Shown: one piece after another, positions 19,204-29,546 of the stretch | How positions within the stretch are numbered: position 1 is the stretch's first letter | Layout of the letters: every line of letters begins with the position of its first letter | From: Solimonas sp. SE-A11 | GTDB lineage: Bacteria > Pseudomonadota > Gammaproteobacteria > Nevskiales > Nevskiaceae | Direction of reading: 5' to 3' | Length of the DNA stretch: 64,000 bases | Assembly: GCF_030345715.1 (NCBI RefSeq) | Contig: NZ_JAUASX010000002.1 | Coordinates: forward strand, 186,001 to 250,000 | Program-made: the position numbers and the translations under genes | Notes under the pieces: generated by a model | The model's input: the letters and a program-made list of their open reading frames with translations, nothing else | What the model was told of the DNA's origin: nothing | Databases searched by the model: none

Positions 19204-20214
19204 TTACTTGCCCGCCGCCTCGAGGTGATAGCGCGTGGCCACCTCGATCTCGTTCTTCGAGCCGAGGAACACCGGCACGCGCTGGTGCAGAGCGGTGGGC
19301 TGCACGTCGAGCATGCGCTGCAGGCCCGTGGTGGAAGCGCCGCCGGCCTGCTCGACGATGAAGCTCATCGGGTTGGCCTCGTACATCAGGCGCAGCTTGC
19401 CTGGCTTGCTGGTGTCCTTGAGATCCTTGGGGTAGATGAAGACACCGCCACGAGTCAGGATGCGGTGCACATCGGCCACCATGGAGGCGACCCAGCGCAT
19501 GTTGAAGTCCTTGCCGCGCGGGCCGGTCTTGCCGGCCAGGAGTTCGGCGATGTACTTCTTCATCGGCTCCTCCCAGTGGCGCTGGTTGGACATGTTGATG
19601 GCGAATTCCTTGGTGTCCTCGGGGATCTTCATGCCCCGCTTGGTCATCAGGAAGCTGCCCAGTTCGCGGTCCAGGGTGAACTCATGCGTGCCGTTGCCCA
19701 CGGTCAGCACCAGCAGGGTGCTGGGGCCGTAGACGGTGTAGCCGGCGCAGACCTGCGTGCTGCCCTTCTGCAGGTAGTGCTCGACTTCCGGGTCGGTGAC
19801 GCCATCCGGGCAGTGCAGTACCGAGAAGATGGTGCCGACGCTGATGTTGACGTCGATGTTGGACGAGCCGTCCAGCGGATCGTAGAGCAGCAGGAAGTTG
19901 CCCTTGGGATAGACGTTCGGAATCTTGACCGGGTCGTCCATTTCCTCGGAGGCGCAGCCGGCCAGGTGGCCGCCCCACTCGTTGGCTTCCAGCAGGATCT
20001 CGTTGGACAGCACGTCGAGCTTCTTTTGTGCCTCGCCCTGGATGTTGCCGGTCCCGGCATCGCCCAGCACGCCGCCGAGGGCGCCCTTGCCGATGGAGTG
20101 GGAGATGCTCTTGCAGGCACGAGCGACGACCTCGATCAGCAGGCGCAGGTCGGCGTTGATGCGGCCGGCGCGCTGCTCCTCGATCAGGTAGCGGGTCAGG
20201 GAAATCGGTTTCAT
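19204..20214 (-). CDS. fbp: Fructose-1,6-bisphosphatase, class I
   Basis: A 336-aa metal-dependent gluconeogenic phosphatase (EC 3.1.3.11). Class I signatures are present: [15 protein letters not shown], the metal and substrate site [20 protein letters not shown], and the late [19 protein letters not shown]. The residues in the DPLDGSSN metal site are all intact. It is transcribed alone toward cbpA and divergent from the DAO-family oxidase. Confidence 0.95.
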   Translation of the reverse strand: MKPISLTRYLIEEQRAGRINADLRLLIEVVARACKSISHSIGKGALGGVLGDAGTGNIQGEAQKKLDVLSNEILLEANEWGGHLAGCASEEMDDPVKIPNVYPKGNFLLLYDPLDGSSNIDVNISVGTIFSVLHCPDGVTDPEVEHYLQKGSTQVCAGYTVYGPSTLLVLTVGNGTHEFTLDRELGSFLMTKRGMKIPEDTKEFAINMSNQRHWEEPMKKYIAELLAGKTGPRGKDFNMRWVASMVADVHRILTRGGVFIYPKDLKDTSKPGKLRLMYEANPMSFIVEQAGGASTTGLQRMLDVQPTALHQRVPVFLGSKNEIEVATRYHLEAAGK

Positions 20215-20273
20215 GGATTACGCGGTTGGGGTGAGGTGGCGCATTTTAGCGCGCCTGAGGGCATCATTCGCAC

Positions 20274-21530
20274 ATGAACTCCCGCAACACCGATGTGCTG
20301 ATCCTCGGCGGGGGGGTAATCGGCCTGGTTTCCGCCCTGCGCCTGCTCCAGGCCGGCCGCAGCGTTACCATCCTGGAACGCAAGACGGTGGGAGCCGGCA
20401 GCTCCCACGGCAACTGCGGCACCATCACCCCCAGCCATGCCGCCCCCTTGGCGGCCCCCGGCGTCATCCAGCTGGCCCTGAAGTGGATGACCCAGGCCGA
20501 TGCGCCCTTCTATGTCCGCCCCCGGGCCGACTGGCGGCTGCTGGGCTGGCTGACGCGCTTCGCCCGCCGCGCCAACGGCCGGGACTACCTGGCCGGCATG
20601 CACGCCAAGGCCCTGCTGCTGAACCGCTCCCGGGCCCTGCTGGAGCAACTGGTACGGGACGAGGGCCTGGCCTGCGAGTTCGAGACCGGCGGCACCATGT
20701 ACGTGTTCCGCGATCTGCAGGCCATGGAGCTGGCCAACCCGCTGCTGGAGCCGCTGCGGGCCGAGGGCGTAGAGGCCCGGATCGTGGATGGCGCGGAGGC
20801 GCGGAGGCTGGAGCCGGCGCTGAACGACAGCATCGTGGGGGGGCACTACTACCACTACGACGCCCACCTGCGCCCGGAGCGGTACGTGGACGAGCTGGCG
20901 CGGCGCGTGCGTGAACTGGGCGGCCTGATCCTGGAGGGCCAGGAGATCAGCGGGTTCGAGAGCGAGGCAGGACGGCTGACGGCCGTGGTGACGGCCGCGG
21001 GCCAGCGCCATGCCGGACGCGAGGTCCTGATGGCCCTGGGGGCCTGGTCGCCGCTGATGGGCCGCCAGCTGCGCCTGGACCTGCCGATCCAGCCCGGCAA
21101 GGGCTACTCGATCACCATGAAGAACCCCAAGTCCTGGCCGCGGCTGCCGCTGGTGCTCAAGGAGCGCGGCGTCTGCGTGACCGGCTGGGAGAGCGGTTAC
21201 CGCCTGGGCAGCACCATGGAATTCTCGGGCTACGACGACTCGCTCAACCGCACCCGGCTGGACGCGCTGCGCCGCGCCGCCGGGGAGTACCTGCGCAACC
21301 CGCTGGGCCAGGAGGTGCGCGAGGAGTGGTTCGGCTGGCGCCCGATGGTCTACGACGATCTGCCCCTGATCGGCCGTGCGCCGCGCTGGGACAATCTCTG
21401 GCTGGCTACCGGCCATGGCATGCTCGGCGTGACGATGTCGGCGGTGACCGGCGAACTGATCAGCCAGCTCATCACCGGCGCCGCCCCCAGCATCGACCCG
21501 AAGATCGTCGCACCCGGCCGCTTTGCCTGA
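20274..21530 (+). CDS. FAD-dependent oxidoreductase, DadA-like (DAO family)
   Basis: A 418-aa flavoprotein. The N-terminal FAD-binding motif is VLILGGGVIGLVSALRL, followed by SSHGNCGTITPSHAAPL, a D-amino-acid-dehydrogenase-like stretch, and near the end RPMVYDDLPLIGRAP and TGHGMLGVTMSAVTGELI. The general layout is that of DadA (D-amino acid dehydrogenase), but the catabolic partner DadX is absent, so the substrate may be another amine or D-amino acid. A thioesterase gene follows after 10 bp. Confidence 0.87.
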   Translation: MNSRNTDVLILGGGVIGLVSALRLLQAGRSVTILERKTVGAGSSHGNCGTITPSHAAPLAAPGVIQLALKWMTQADAPFYVRPRADWRLLGWLTRFARRANGRDYLAGMHAKALLLNRSRALLEQLVRDEGLACEFETGGTMYVFRDLQAMELANPLLEPLRAEGVEARIVDGAEARRLEPALNDSIVGGHYYHYDAHLRPERYVDELARRVRELGGLILEGQEISGFESEAGRLTAVVTAAGQRHAGREVLMALGAWSPLMGRQLRLDLPIQPGKGYSITMKNPKSWPRLPLVLKERGVCVTGWESGYRLGSTMEFSGYDDSLNRTRLDALRRAAGEYLRNPLGQEVREEWFGWRPMVYDDLPLIGRAPRWDNLWLATGHGMLGVTMSAVTGELISQLITGAAPSIDPKIVAPGRFA

Positions 21531-21540
21531 GAACCCGCCC

Positions 21541-21996
21541 ATGGACCGCATCAACCCGGACTACACCGCCGCGCTGTACGAGCTGGTCAACGGGGCGGCA
21601 TTCCCCAAGCACATCGCCTTCCGCCTGGCGCAGATCGATTTCGACAGCTGCCGTATCGACCTGGACGTGCTGCCGCAGCATTTCCAGCCTTTCGGCATCG
21701 TCCATGGCGGCGTGCTGGCGACGCTGATCGACACCGCGACGTTCTGGGCCGGCTTCATGCGCCTGCCGGCCGATGCGGGGCTGGTGAACGTGGACCTGAA
21801 GCTCAACTACCTGAAACCGGCCATGGGCGGCCTGCTGAAGGCCGAGGGCCGCTGCATCCGCCCGGGGCGGCAGATCAGCTACACCGAGGCCTACGTGCGC
21901 GACGAGAAGGGCGAGTTGCTGGCCCATGGCACGTCGACGCTGATGGCCCTGCCCGGCAAGGGGCTGAAGATCACGGCGGCGAAGTTCCTGGGCTGA
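21541..21996 (+). CDS. PaaI-family hot-dog thioesterase
   Basis: A 151-aa hot-dog-fold protein with the PaaI/YdiI pattern: FGIVHGGVLATLIDTATFWAGF (HGG near residue 60), VNVDLKLNYLKPAMGG and the final TLMAL. It should hydrolyse acyl-CoA thioesters. I chose the ATG at 21541, since the upstream TTG adds six residues without gain. It lies 10 bp behind the DAO-family gene and is probably cotranscribed; no functional link is evident. Confidence 0.88.
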   Translation: MDRINPDYTAALYELVNGAAFPKHIAFRLAQIDFDSCRIDLDVLPQHFQPFGIVHGGVLATLIDTATFWAGFMRLPADAGLVNVDLKLNYLKPAMGGLLKAEGRCIRPGRQISYTEAYVRDEKGELLAHGTSTLMALPGKGLKITAAKFLG

Positions 21997-22008
21997 ACCA
22001 GGCTCCGC

Positions 22009-22431
22009 CTAGACGCCGATCCGCGGCAGCAGCTGCTTCCACACATCGACGTGCTCCTGCGCATGCTGCGCGGAGGGCAGGCCATCATGGGTCAGCGTGA
22101 GGCGCGTTCCCTGCCCCTGCGGCTGCAGGTCCAGCGTGATGATGGACTCGCGCAGGTCGGTGCCTGGGGATATCCAGGTGAACATCAGGCGGCTGGGGCG
22201 ATCGATCTCCAGGTAGGCGCCGCGCAGCGGCACCTCATCGCCCGCGCACTGCAAGCGTATCTCGAAGGCACCGCCGACACGCCGGTCAATCTCGACGCCA
22301 CTCGGGGGCTCCGCCTCCATGCGCAGCCATTGCGACAACGCCTCCGGCCGTAGCCAGGAGTCGAAGACCTCGCCCAGCGGCAGGCCGTAGTCGTGACTGA
22401 CGCTGACGCTGTGGAGAACCGGTCGCTGCAT
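22009..22431 (-). CDS. SRPBCC-fold protein (AHSA1/CalC type)
   Basis: A 140-aa START/Bet v1-like protein. Family pattern: DYGLPLGEVFDSWLRPEALSQWL, VGGAFEIRL, GAYLEIDRPSRLMFTW, and the late TRLTLTHDGL. It should bind a hydrophobic ligand or act in stress tolerance; function unknown. GAAGG before the ATG at 22431 supports this start over an upstream one. It is convergent with the thioesterase gene, whose end is 12 bp away. Confidence 0.86.
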   Translation of the reverse strand: MQRPVLHSVSVSHDYGLPLGEVFDSWLRPEALSQWLRMEAEPPSGVEIDRRVGGAFEIRLQCAGDEVPLRGAYLEIDRPSRLMFTWISPGTDLRESIITLDLQPQGQGTRLTLTHDGLPSAQHAQEHVDVWKQLLPRIGV

Positions 22432-22498
22432 GCTGCCTTCTCCTCTATACCGTCTAGAGCGGCTGGAGCCATTCAAGCAATTCCGGATGACAGAAACA

Positions 22499-22524
22499 AC
22501 AAGGCCCCGTTTCCGGGGCCTTGC
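22499..22524 (-). terminator. Terminator of groESL
   Basis: AAGGCCCCG-TTT-CGGGGCCTT, an 8-10-bp stem past the groEL stop. On the minus strand the following T-run is broken (TTGTTGTTTC), so it may be moderate in strength. Confidence 0.75.
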
Positions 22525-22592
22525 TGATACTACGGACCGCTTGTTTTGAAAGTCGTGGCCAGGACGGCCACGTCTTTCATCAGGGACGATTA

Positions 22593-24239
<1,647 letters not shown>

Positions 24240-24264
24240 TTAATCCTCTTTACAATTCAGTTAC

Positions 24265-24552
24265 TTAGGCGACAACGGCGAGGATGTCATCCTCGCGCAG
24301 GACGACCAGATCCTGGCCGTCGACCTTGACCTCGGTGCCGGAGTACTTGCCGATCAGGACGGTGTCACCCTTCTTGACGTCGAGGGCATGGACCTTGCCG
24401 TCTTCGGTGCGCTTGCCCGGGCCGACCGCAACGACTTCGGCCTTCAGCGGCTTCTCGGCAGCGGCGTCGGGGATGATGATGCCGCCGGCAGTCTTCTTCT
24501 CTTCTTCCAGACGCTTGACGATCACGCGATCGTTCAAAGGACGCAGACTCAT
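24265..24552 (-). CDS. groES: Co-chaperonin GroES
   Basis: A 95-aa heptameric lid of GroEL. It has the [31 protein letters not shown] start with the mobile loop, and the ...[33 protein letters not shown] end. GGGAG provides the ribosome site. It is the first gene of the heat-shock operon; the leader holds the sites described separately. Confidence 0.97.
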   Translation of the reverse strand: MSLRPLNDRVIVKRLEEEKKTAGGIIIPDAAAEKPLKAEVVAVGPGKRTEDGKVHALDVKKGDTVLIGKYSGTEVKVDGQDLVVLREDDILAVVA

Positions 24553-24589
24553 TGTAAATCTCCCAAATTCAAGGGTTTATAGACAGATA

Positions 24590-24634
24590 GCGAGTGCTTC
24601 GGGCTTTATCGTTGGCGCCGCTGTTAGCACTCGC
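24590..24634 (-). promoter_or_regulatory. Everted CIRCE-like inverted repeat in the groESL leader
   Basis: Two perfect 9-bp arms (GCGAGTGCT and AGCACTCGC) lie 27 bp apart. They contain one exact CIRCE half (TTAGCACTC) and one near half (GAGTGCTTC), but in the opposite order to a canonical HrcA site (TTAGCACTC-N9-GAGTGCTAA). It may bind a regulator or fold in the leader RNA. Confidence 0.5.
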
Positions 24635-24650
24635 CGCACGAGGCTGCTAA

Positions 24651-24684
24651 TTCTTGAGGACGGCCCCAGCAGATTCAAGGGGTG
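24651..24684 (-). promoter_or_regulatory. Candidate sigma32 promoter of groESL
   Basis: On the minus strand CCCCTTGAAT, a strong sigma32 -35, is followed 13 bp later by CCTCAAGAA, a partial match to the CCCCAT -10. It would give a leader of about 90 nt before the groES start. Confidence 0.6.
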
Positions 24685-24853
24685 AAGCGAAGTTTCTTTG
24701 CCGGGGCCCCTCCCTGGTCTGCCAGCCCCGGTCTGTTCCCGGGGGCGGACGATGGTAGAAAGCCCCTCGTCCAAATGCGGTAATCAGTATAATTTTCAAG
24801 CCCCTAGCATAGCTCCGACAGCGTGGCCGCCCGAGCCGCGCGCGGGGGAGAAC
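24685..24853 (+). other. Divergent intergenic region groES / GH3 gene
   Basis: The part next to the GH3 gene contains TATAAT (24788-24793) as a possible -10, but no good -35, and a GGGGGAG ribosome site before the ATG. Together with the groES leader, about 300 bp here has no gene. Confidence 0.5.
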
Positions 24854-27139
24854 ATGATCATCCGGAATAACCGGAAGCCCGGCGGCCTGGCGGCCGCCGG
24901 CATCACCTTGGGCCTGATGCTGGGTGCCTGCGGTTCGTCCGACCCGGTGGGGTCGACGGGCCAGCCGCCCCTGCCCGGCCTGGGCCCCAGCCGCTGCGGC
25001 GACGTGCAGACCCGGCCCTGGTGCGATACGCGCCTGAGCCCGGCGGAGCGCACGGCGCTGCTGCTCGGCGAGATGACGCTGTCGCAGAAGCTGAGCCTGC
25101 TGGGGGGCGACAACATCGTGGCGGCGGCCACCGGCGATCCCTACGTGGGCATCAGCGAGGGCATCCCCGAGCTCGGCATTCCCGACCTGCGCATGTCCGA
25201 CGGCCCGGTGGGCGTGCGCGGCAGCCCGGCCACCGCCTTCCCCACGCCACTGGCGCTGGCCTCGAGCTTCAACCCGGAGCTGGCGCGGCGCACCGGCAAG
25301 GCCGTGGCCAACGAGGTGCGCCACAAGGGCAACGACCTGCTGCATGCGCCGGTGCTCGACATCATGCGCAACCCGCTGGCGGGGCGGACCTTCGAGACCT
25401 ACGGCGAGGACCCCTATCTGGCCGAGCGGCTTGGCGTGGCCTGGATCCAGGGCGCGCAGACCGAGGGCATCATGGCCAACGTCAAGCACTACGCCATGAA
25501 CACCCAGGAGGGCCAGATCGGCCTGCCGCCGATCACCTCGCTGATCGGCGGACGCCAACTGGTCAACCACGTCATCGACGAACGCACGCTGCGCGAGATG
25601 CACCTGGCGCCGTTCGAGGCGGCGATCCACGAGGCGGACGTGGCGTCCTTCATGTGCGCCTACGGCTTTGTCAACGGCGCGGCGGCCTGCGGCAGCCACT
25701 TCCTGCTGCAGCAGGTGCTGCGCGACGAGTGGGGCTTCGACGGTTTCGTGGTGTCGGACTATGTGCTGGCCGTGAAGGACACGGTGATGTCGCTCAACAA
25801 CGGCACCGAGATCGAGATGCCGCTGGGCATGTTCTACACGCCGCTGCTGCTGCAGACCGCAGTGCTGACCGGCCTGGTCTCGATGGAGACCGTGGATACA
25901 CGCGTCGGCAACATCCTGCGCACGCTGTTCCGCTTCGGCTTCTTCGACCGCGCGGACTACGTGCGCAACGATGACCTGGTGGACGTGGAGGGCCATGCCG
26001 CAGTGGCTCGGGAGACCGCCGAACAGGGCGCGGTCCTGCTGCGCAATAACGGCGTGCTGCCGCTGGATGCCGCCGCGCTGCGCAAGATTGCCGTGATCGG
26101 CAGTTCGGCGGTAGAGCGGCCCAGTGGCGGCGGCTCGTCGGCGGTGGTGCCGCTACGCTTCGTGCCGCCGCGGGACGCGCTGGCCGCGCGCGCCGCCAGC
26201 GCCGAGACGCTCTATGCCGACGGCAGCGACGCCGCCGCGGCCGCGGCGCTGGCCGCCACGGCAGACGTGGCGATCGTTTTCGTCGCCGACAAGGCCAGCG
26301 AGGGCGTGGACAAGACCTGCCTGTCGCTGGACTGCCCGGCCCTGCCCTTGTCGGTGCTGGTGCCGGGCCTGCCGGAGCTGGGCGGCAAGCCGCAGGACGC
26401 GCTGATCCGCGCCGTGGCCGCCACCAACCCCAACACGGTGGTGGTGCTGCAGGTGGCCGGCCCGGTGCTGACGCCCTGGCGGGACCAGGTAGCCGCGATA
26501 CTGGTGGCCTGGTACCCCGGCCAGGAGGCCGGCGATGCCCTGGCCCACGTGCTGTTCGGCGATACGGACGCGGGCGGGCGGCTGCCGCTGAGTTTCCCCA
26601 AGGCCGAGGTGGACACGCCCACGGCCGGCAACCCCCTGCGCTACCCGGGCGTAGCCAACCAGGCTTTCTATACGGAAGGCATCTTCACCGGCTATCGCTG
26701 GTACGACGAACAGCAGGTGGAGCCCGCCTTCCCCTTCGGCTATGGCCTTTCGTATACGCAGTTCGCCTACGAAGGCTTGCAACTGGAGGCCCGCAGGGGC
26801 CAGTTGCTGGCCAGCCTGACGGTGCGCAACACCGGCAGCCGCGCCGGCTGGGCCACGCCACAGCTCTACCTGGGGCTGCCGTCACCATCGGAATCGGTCC
26901 CCCAACCGCAGCGGGTGCTGAAGGGGTTCTCACGGCACTGGCTGGCGCCGGGAGCCTCGGCGCGCGCGAGCTTCATCCTGGACCAGCGGGCCTTCTCCTA
27001 CTGGCATGTGAGTGCCGGCGGCTGGAAGATTGCTGATGGCTGCTATGCGATCCAAGCCGGCGCGCATTCGCGCGACCTGCCGCTGCGCGCCACGGCATCG
27101 TGGACGCAAGGGACGCTCAGGGTCGGCGCCTGTAGTTGA
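24854..27139 (+). CDS. Glycoside hydrolase family 3 lipoprotein (beta-glucosidase-like)
   Basis: A 761-aa predicted lipoprotein (signal ending LGLMLGAC). It has the GH3 N-terminal barrel, with DGPVGVRG, NVKHYAMN (the KH substrate motif), and the nucleophile Asp at about residue 302 in GFDGFVVSDY. The alpha/beta C-domain follows, then a fibronectin III-like domain (about 660-760, YGLSYTQFAYEGLQ...). The layout matches bacterial beta-glucosidases/exo-glycanases. Lipid anchoring suggests action at the outer membrane. Substrate is not known. It appears to be a single-gene unit. Confidence 0.92.
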   Translation: MIIRNNRKPGGLAAAGITLGLMLGACGSSDPVGSTGQPPLPGLGPSRCGDVQTRPWCDTRLSPAERTALLLGEMTLSQKLSLLGGDNIVAAATGDPYVGISEGIPELGIPDLRMSDGPVGVRGSPATAFPTPLALASSFNPELARRTGKAVANEVRHKGNDLLHAPVLDIMRNPLAGRTFETYGEDPYLAERLGVAWIQGAQTEGIMANVKHYAMNTQEGQIGLPPITSLIGGRQLVNHVIDERTLREMHLAPFEAAIHEADVASFMCAYGFVNGAAACGSHFLLQQVLRDEWGFDGFVVSDYVLAVKDTVMSLNNGTEIEMPLGMFYTPLLLQTAVLTGLVSMETVDTRVGNILRTLFRFGFFDRADYVRNDDLVDVEGHAAVARETAEQGAVLLRNNGVLPLDAAALRKIAVIGSSAVERPSGGGSSAVVPLRFVPPRDALAARAASAETLYADGSDAAAAAALAATADVAIVFVADKASEGVDKTCLSLDCPALPLSVLVPGLPELGGKPQDALIRAVAATNPNTVVVLQVAGPVLTPWRDQVAAILVAWYPGQEAGDALAHVLFGDTDAGGRLPLSFPKAEVDTPTAGNPLRYPGVANQAFYTEGIFTGYRWYDEQQVEPAFPFGYGLSYTQFAYEGLQLEARRGQLLASLTVRNTGSRAGWATPQLYLGLPSPSESVPQPQRVLKGFSRHWLAPGASARASFILDQRAFSYWHVSAGGWKIADGCYAIQAGAHSRDLPLRATASWTQGTLRVGACS

Positions 27140-27148
27140 GGCGAGCGA

Positions 27149-27388
27149 TCAGCGCTGCGCGACACGGGAGGGGTCCTCCCCGCGCGCCACGCGCTCGAAG
27201 CAGTCGATCTTCTGCGGGCGGCTGGCCAGGGCGTCGCAGTAGTCCAGGGCTTCGACGGCGCTGAGTGAAGTGCGCAAAGCGGGGGGCTCGCTCATGGCGC
27301 CGGAGCGGGCCAGCGCATCGCCGCCGCAGCCTGTCAGCAGCGGCGACACGGACAGTCCGAGCAGCAGGAGGGCAAGAGCAGGCCGCAT
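27149..27388 (-). CDS. Small predicted lipoprotein, unknown function
   Basis: A 79-aa protein with a lipoprotein signal (MRPALALLLLGLSVSPLLTGC). The mature part is about 58 residues, with two further cysteines (ALDYCDALA, IDCFERVARG) that could form a disulfide. GGGGA before the ATG fits. It is convergent with the GH3 gene with only 9 bp between stops. I do not recognise the family. Confidence 0.68.
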   Translation of the reverse strand: MRPALALLLLGLSVSPLLTGCGGDALARSGAMSEPPALRTSLSAVEALDYCDALASRPQKIDCFERVARGEDPSRVAQR

Positions 27389-27555
27389 GGTATTCCCCGG
27401 TAGATCACGGAGAATTCCCATCACGGTTCGTTCCAGCCCCTGGCACGCGCCAAGCTTTTGTTTTTACAGGGTCACGCCTGTCGTGAGTCGCGCGATTTGC
27501 CCGACCGGCGGCGCGGTGCGATGAAAGATGCAGGGGACGGCGCTCGCCGTCCCCG
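27389..27555. other. Intergenic stretch between the small lipoprotein and Mpo1-like genes
   Basis: The Mpo1-like gene lies upstream on the same minus strand. A weak symmetry ACGGCGctcgcCGTCCCCG occurs just past its stop (27538-27556), without a clear T-run. I see no convincing promoter or gene. Confidence 0.4.
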
Positions 27556-28035
27556 CTAGCGCCAGGACGGTACGCCGCCGACCGGAATCTGCAGGCGGCG
27601 ATAGCGGTCCGCCAACTGCCACAGTGGTGCGATCAGGAACAGGCGCAGGTGCTGTAGCACCGACGACGGGCGATGCTCGCGACGATGTCCGATCCACTGC
27701 AGCAGCAGGGACGAGCCGAACAGCAGCACCGCCAGCGCAAACAACACTCCCGGGCCGCCGACCGCCGACTCCAGCAGCAGCGCCCCGGAGTACATGAAGG
27801 CGAATATCATCAGCATGCCCAGCGCCAGCTGCCAGGACAGGCAAAGATAGAACGCCAGCCAGCCGAGCAGCACCAGGCTCGCCGGATTCCACAGGGCGTC
27901 GCCGACCGGGATGGCCCGGAAAGCGCAGCACAACGCGAACACGGTCACGGGAATGCAGAGCCCGTGAATGGCACGATTGCCAGGGTCCGCATGGTGCTCG
28001 CCGTACTCGGCGAGCCAACTCGTCAGGTTCCTCAT
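27556..28035 (-). CDS. Mpo1-like (DUF962) integral membrane protein
   Basis: A 159-aa membrane protein of the Mpo1/YGL010w family. The N-terminal motif YGEHHADPGNRAIHGLCIPV holds the conserved histidines, and four hydrophobic segments follow. In yeast Mpo1 is a non-heme Fe(II) dioxygenase acting on 2-hydroxy fatty acids; whether that holds here is inferred from family only. It is divergent from the LuxR-type regulator. Confidence 0.85.
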   Translation of the reverse strand: MRNLTSWLAEYGEHHADPGNRAIHGLCIPVTVFALCCAFRAIPVGDALWNPASLVLLGWLAFYLCLSWQLALGMLMIFAFMYSGALLLESAVGGPGVLFALAVLLFGSSLLLQWIGHRREHRPSSVLQHLRLFLIAPLWQLADRYRRLQIPVGGVPSWR

Positions 28036-28149
28036 CGGGCCTCCCCTCGTATATGTCGCTGGCCGCGTGGGTCAATCCGATCAAGTATGCTTAGACTGTA
28101 GGACGGCACCGATAGTAAATAGCCCCCCCAAGCCCAAGTTATCAGGAAG

Positions 28150-29133
28150 ATGACGAAAACCATACCGAACGACACCATCGACCCGGTGGACCGGGTGATT
28201 TCGCGCCTGTATCGCTGGGCCATGGCCGTCCCCCCTGGGCAGTACCGCAACTGGGCCCTGGAGCAGGTCGGCCGGGTCATCCCGCATGACGGGGCCCTGT
28301 GGGGCAGCGGCTCGCGCAGCACGCTGAAGTTCCATACAGTCACCCTGCAGAACCTGCCCAAGGACTACCCGGCGGCACTGGAAGCCACCACGGCGGTCAA
28401 CCCGATCCTGCCGCACCTGCTGGAGCAGCTCGACGTGCCGGCGGACATGTCGGAGATGATGGCGGACGAGCGCTTCTACAACTCGGAGATCTACCGCCGC
28501 ACCTTCCAGCCCTTCGGCATCGAACGCATCCTGTCGATGTCGCACCTGGACCGCCGCAGCGGCATCTATTCCCTGGTGTCGCTGTACCGCAGCGACCGCA
28601 GCAAGCCCTTTTCCGACCTGGAAAAGCAGCAGCACAAGCGGATCGCCTTCCACCTGTTCAACGCGGCCTCGCACGCCTACTTCCTGCACCTGCTCAAGAC
28701 CCAGCCGGAGCGGCCCATGGGTGCCGGCGCGGCGGTGATCGACCAGCACGGCAACTTCCAGGAGACCCAGCCGAGGTTCCTGGAAATGCTCGACGAGCGC
28801 TTCCCCAACCGCCAGCCGCAGCAGCTGCCGTTCAAGCTGCCGGACCCCGGCCAGACGGTGGCCTTCCAGGACCTGATGGTGCGCTGCGAGCCGCTCAACG
28901 ACCTGGCGCTGATCACGATCTGGCCGGCCGGCCCGCTGGACCGCCTGACGGGACGCGAGCGCGAGATCGTCTACTGCGTGGCCCAGGGCCTGTCGTTCAA
29001 GCAGGCCGCCAAGAAGATCGGCGTTGCGCCGTCCACCGTGGCCAATCATCTGTACCGCGTCTACCGCAAGCTGGGCGTGTTCAGCCGCACCGAGCTGGCC
29101 TCGCTGGTCTATCCGGGCTCCGACAAACAGTAA
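28150..29133 (+). CDS. LuxR-type HTH transcriptional regulator
   Basis: A 327-aa regulator. The C-terminus has a LuxR/GerE HTH (about residues 262-322): LTGREREIVYCVAQGLSFKQAAKKIGVAPSTVANHLYRVYRKLGV. The N-terminal 240 residues look like a sensory (GAF/PAS-like) fold and do not match the acyl-homoserine-lactone binding domain with its conserved Trp/Tyr/Asp pattern. No receiver domain is present. Target genes are unknown; it is followed by the rhodanese and TolC-type genes. Confidence 0.85.
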   Translation: MTKTIPNDTIDPVDRVISRLYRWAMAVPPGQYRNWALEQVGRVIPHDGALWGSGSRSTLKFHTVTLQNLPKDYPAALEATTAVNPILPHLLEQLDVPADMSEMMADERFYNSEIYRRTFQPFGIERILSMSHLDRRSGIYSLVSLYRSDRSKPFSDLEKQQHKRIAFHLFNAASHAYFLHLLKTQPERPMGAGAAVIDQHGNFQETQPRFLEMLDERFPNRQPQQLPFKLPDPGQTVAFQDLMVRCEPLNDLALITIWPAGPLDRLTGREREIVYCVAQGLSFKQAAKKIGVAPSTVANHLYRVYRKLGVFSRTELASLVYPGSDKQ

Positions 29134-29169
29134 AAGTGCGGGCGTGGGGCGGTGGTAGACTCCGCCCCC

Positions 29170-29484
29170 ATGAAGATCCTGACCGCCACCGACTTGAAGG
29201 CCCGGCTCGACGCCGCCCCGCTGACCGTTCTCGATGTACGCACCGCCGAGGAGCTGGCCATTGCCGCCCTGCCCGGCGCCCTGCACATCCCCATGCAGGA
29301 GCTCCCCGCCCGCCTGGGCGAGCTCAATGCCGCCGAGCCGGTGGCGGTGCTCTGCCATCACGGGGTGCGCTCCGAGATGGCCGGCCGCTTCCTGGAGAAA
29401 AACGGCTTTGCCGAGGTCTACTCGGTCGGCGGGGGCATCGACGCCTGGTCGACCGACGTGGACGGCTCCGTTCCCCGTTACTAG
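29170..29484 (+). CDS. Rhodanese-like protein (single domain)
   Basis: A 104-aa single rhodanese domain with catalytic Cys62 in VAVLCHHGVRSEM, the DVRTAEE region and GGGIDAWS. It could act as a sulfurtransferase (GlpE-like) in the cytoplasm. The ATG lies 10 bp past a TAGACT (-10-like) and has no ribosome site, so it may be a leaderless mRNA. TolC-type gene follows after 62 bp. Confidence 0.88.
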   Translation: MKILTATDLKARLDAAPLTVLDVRTAEELAIAALPGALHIPMQELPARLGELNAAEPVAVLCHHGVRSEMAGRFLEKNGFAEVYSVGGGIDAWSTDVDGSVPRY

Positions 29485-29546
29485 GTCAACCGATCACCCA
29501 TGGCTGCGTTGATCCCCCTGTAAACCACAACAAGATCCTGTCGCCC

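Noticed and set aside
24590-24634. Canonical CIRCE operator
   Set aside because: The half-sites are in the wrong order and 27 bp apart, so it is reported only as a CIRCE-like repeat.
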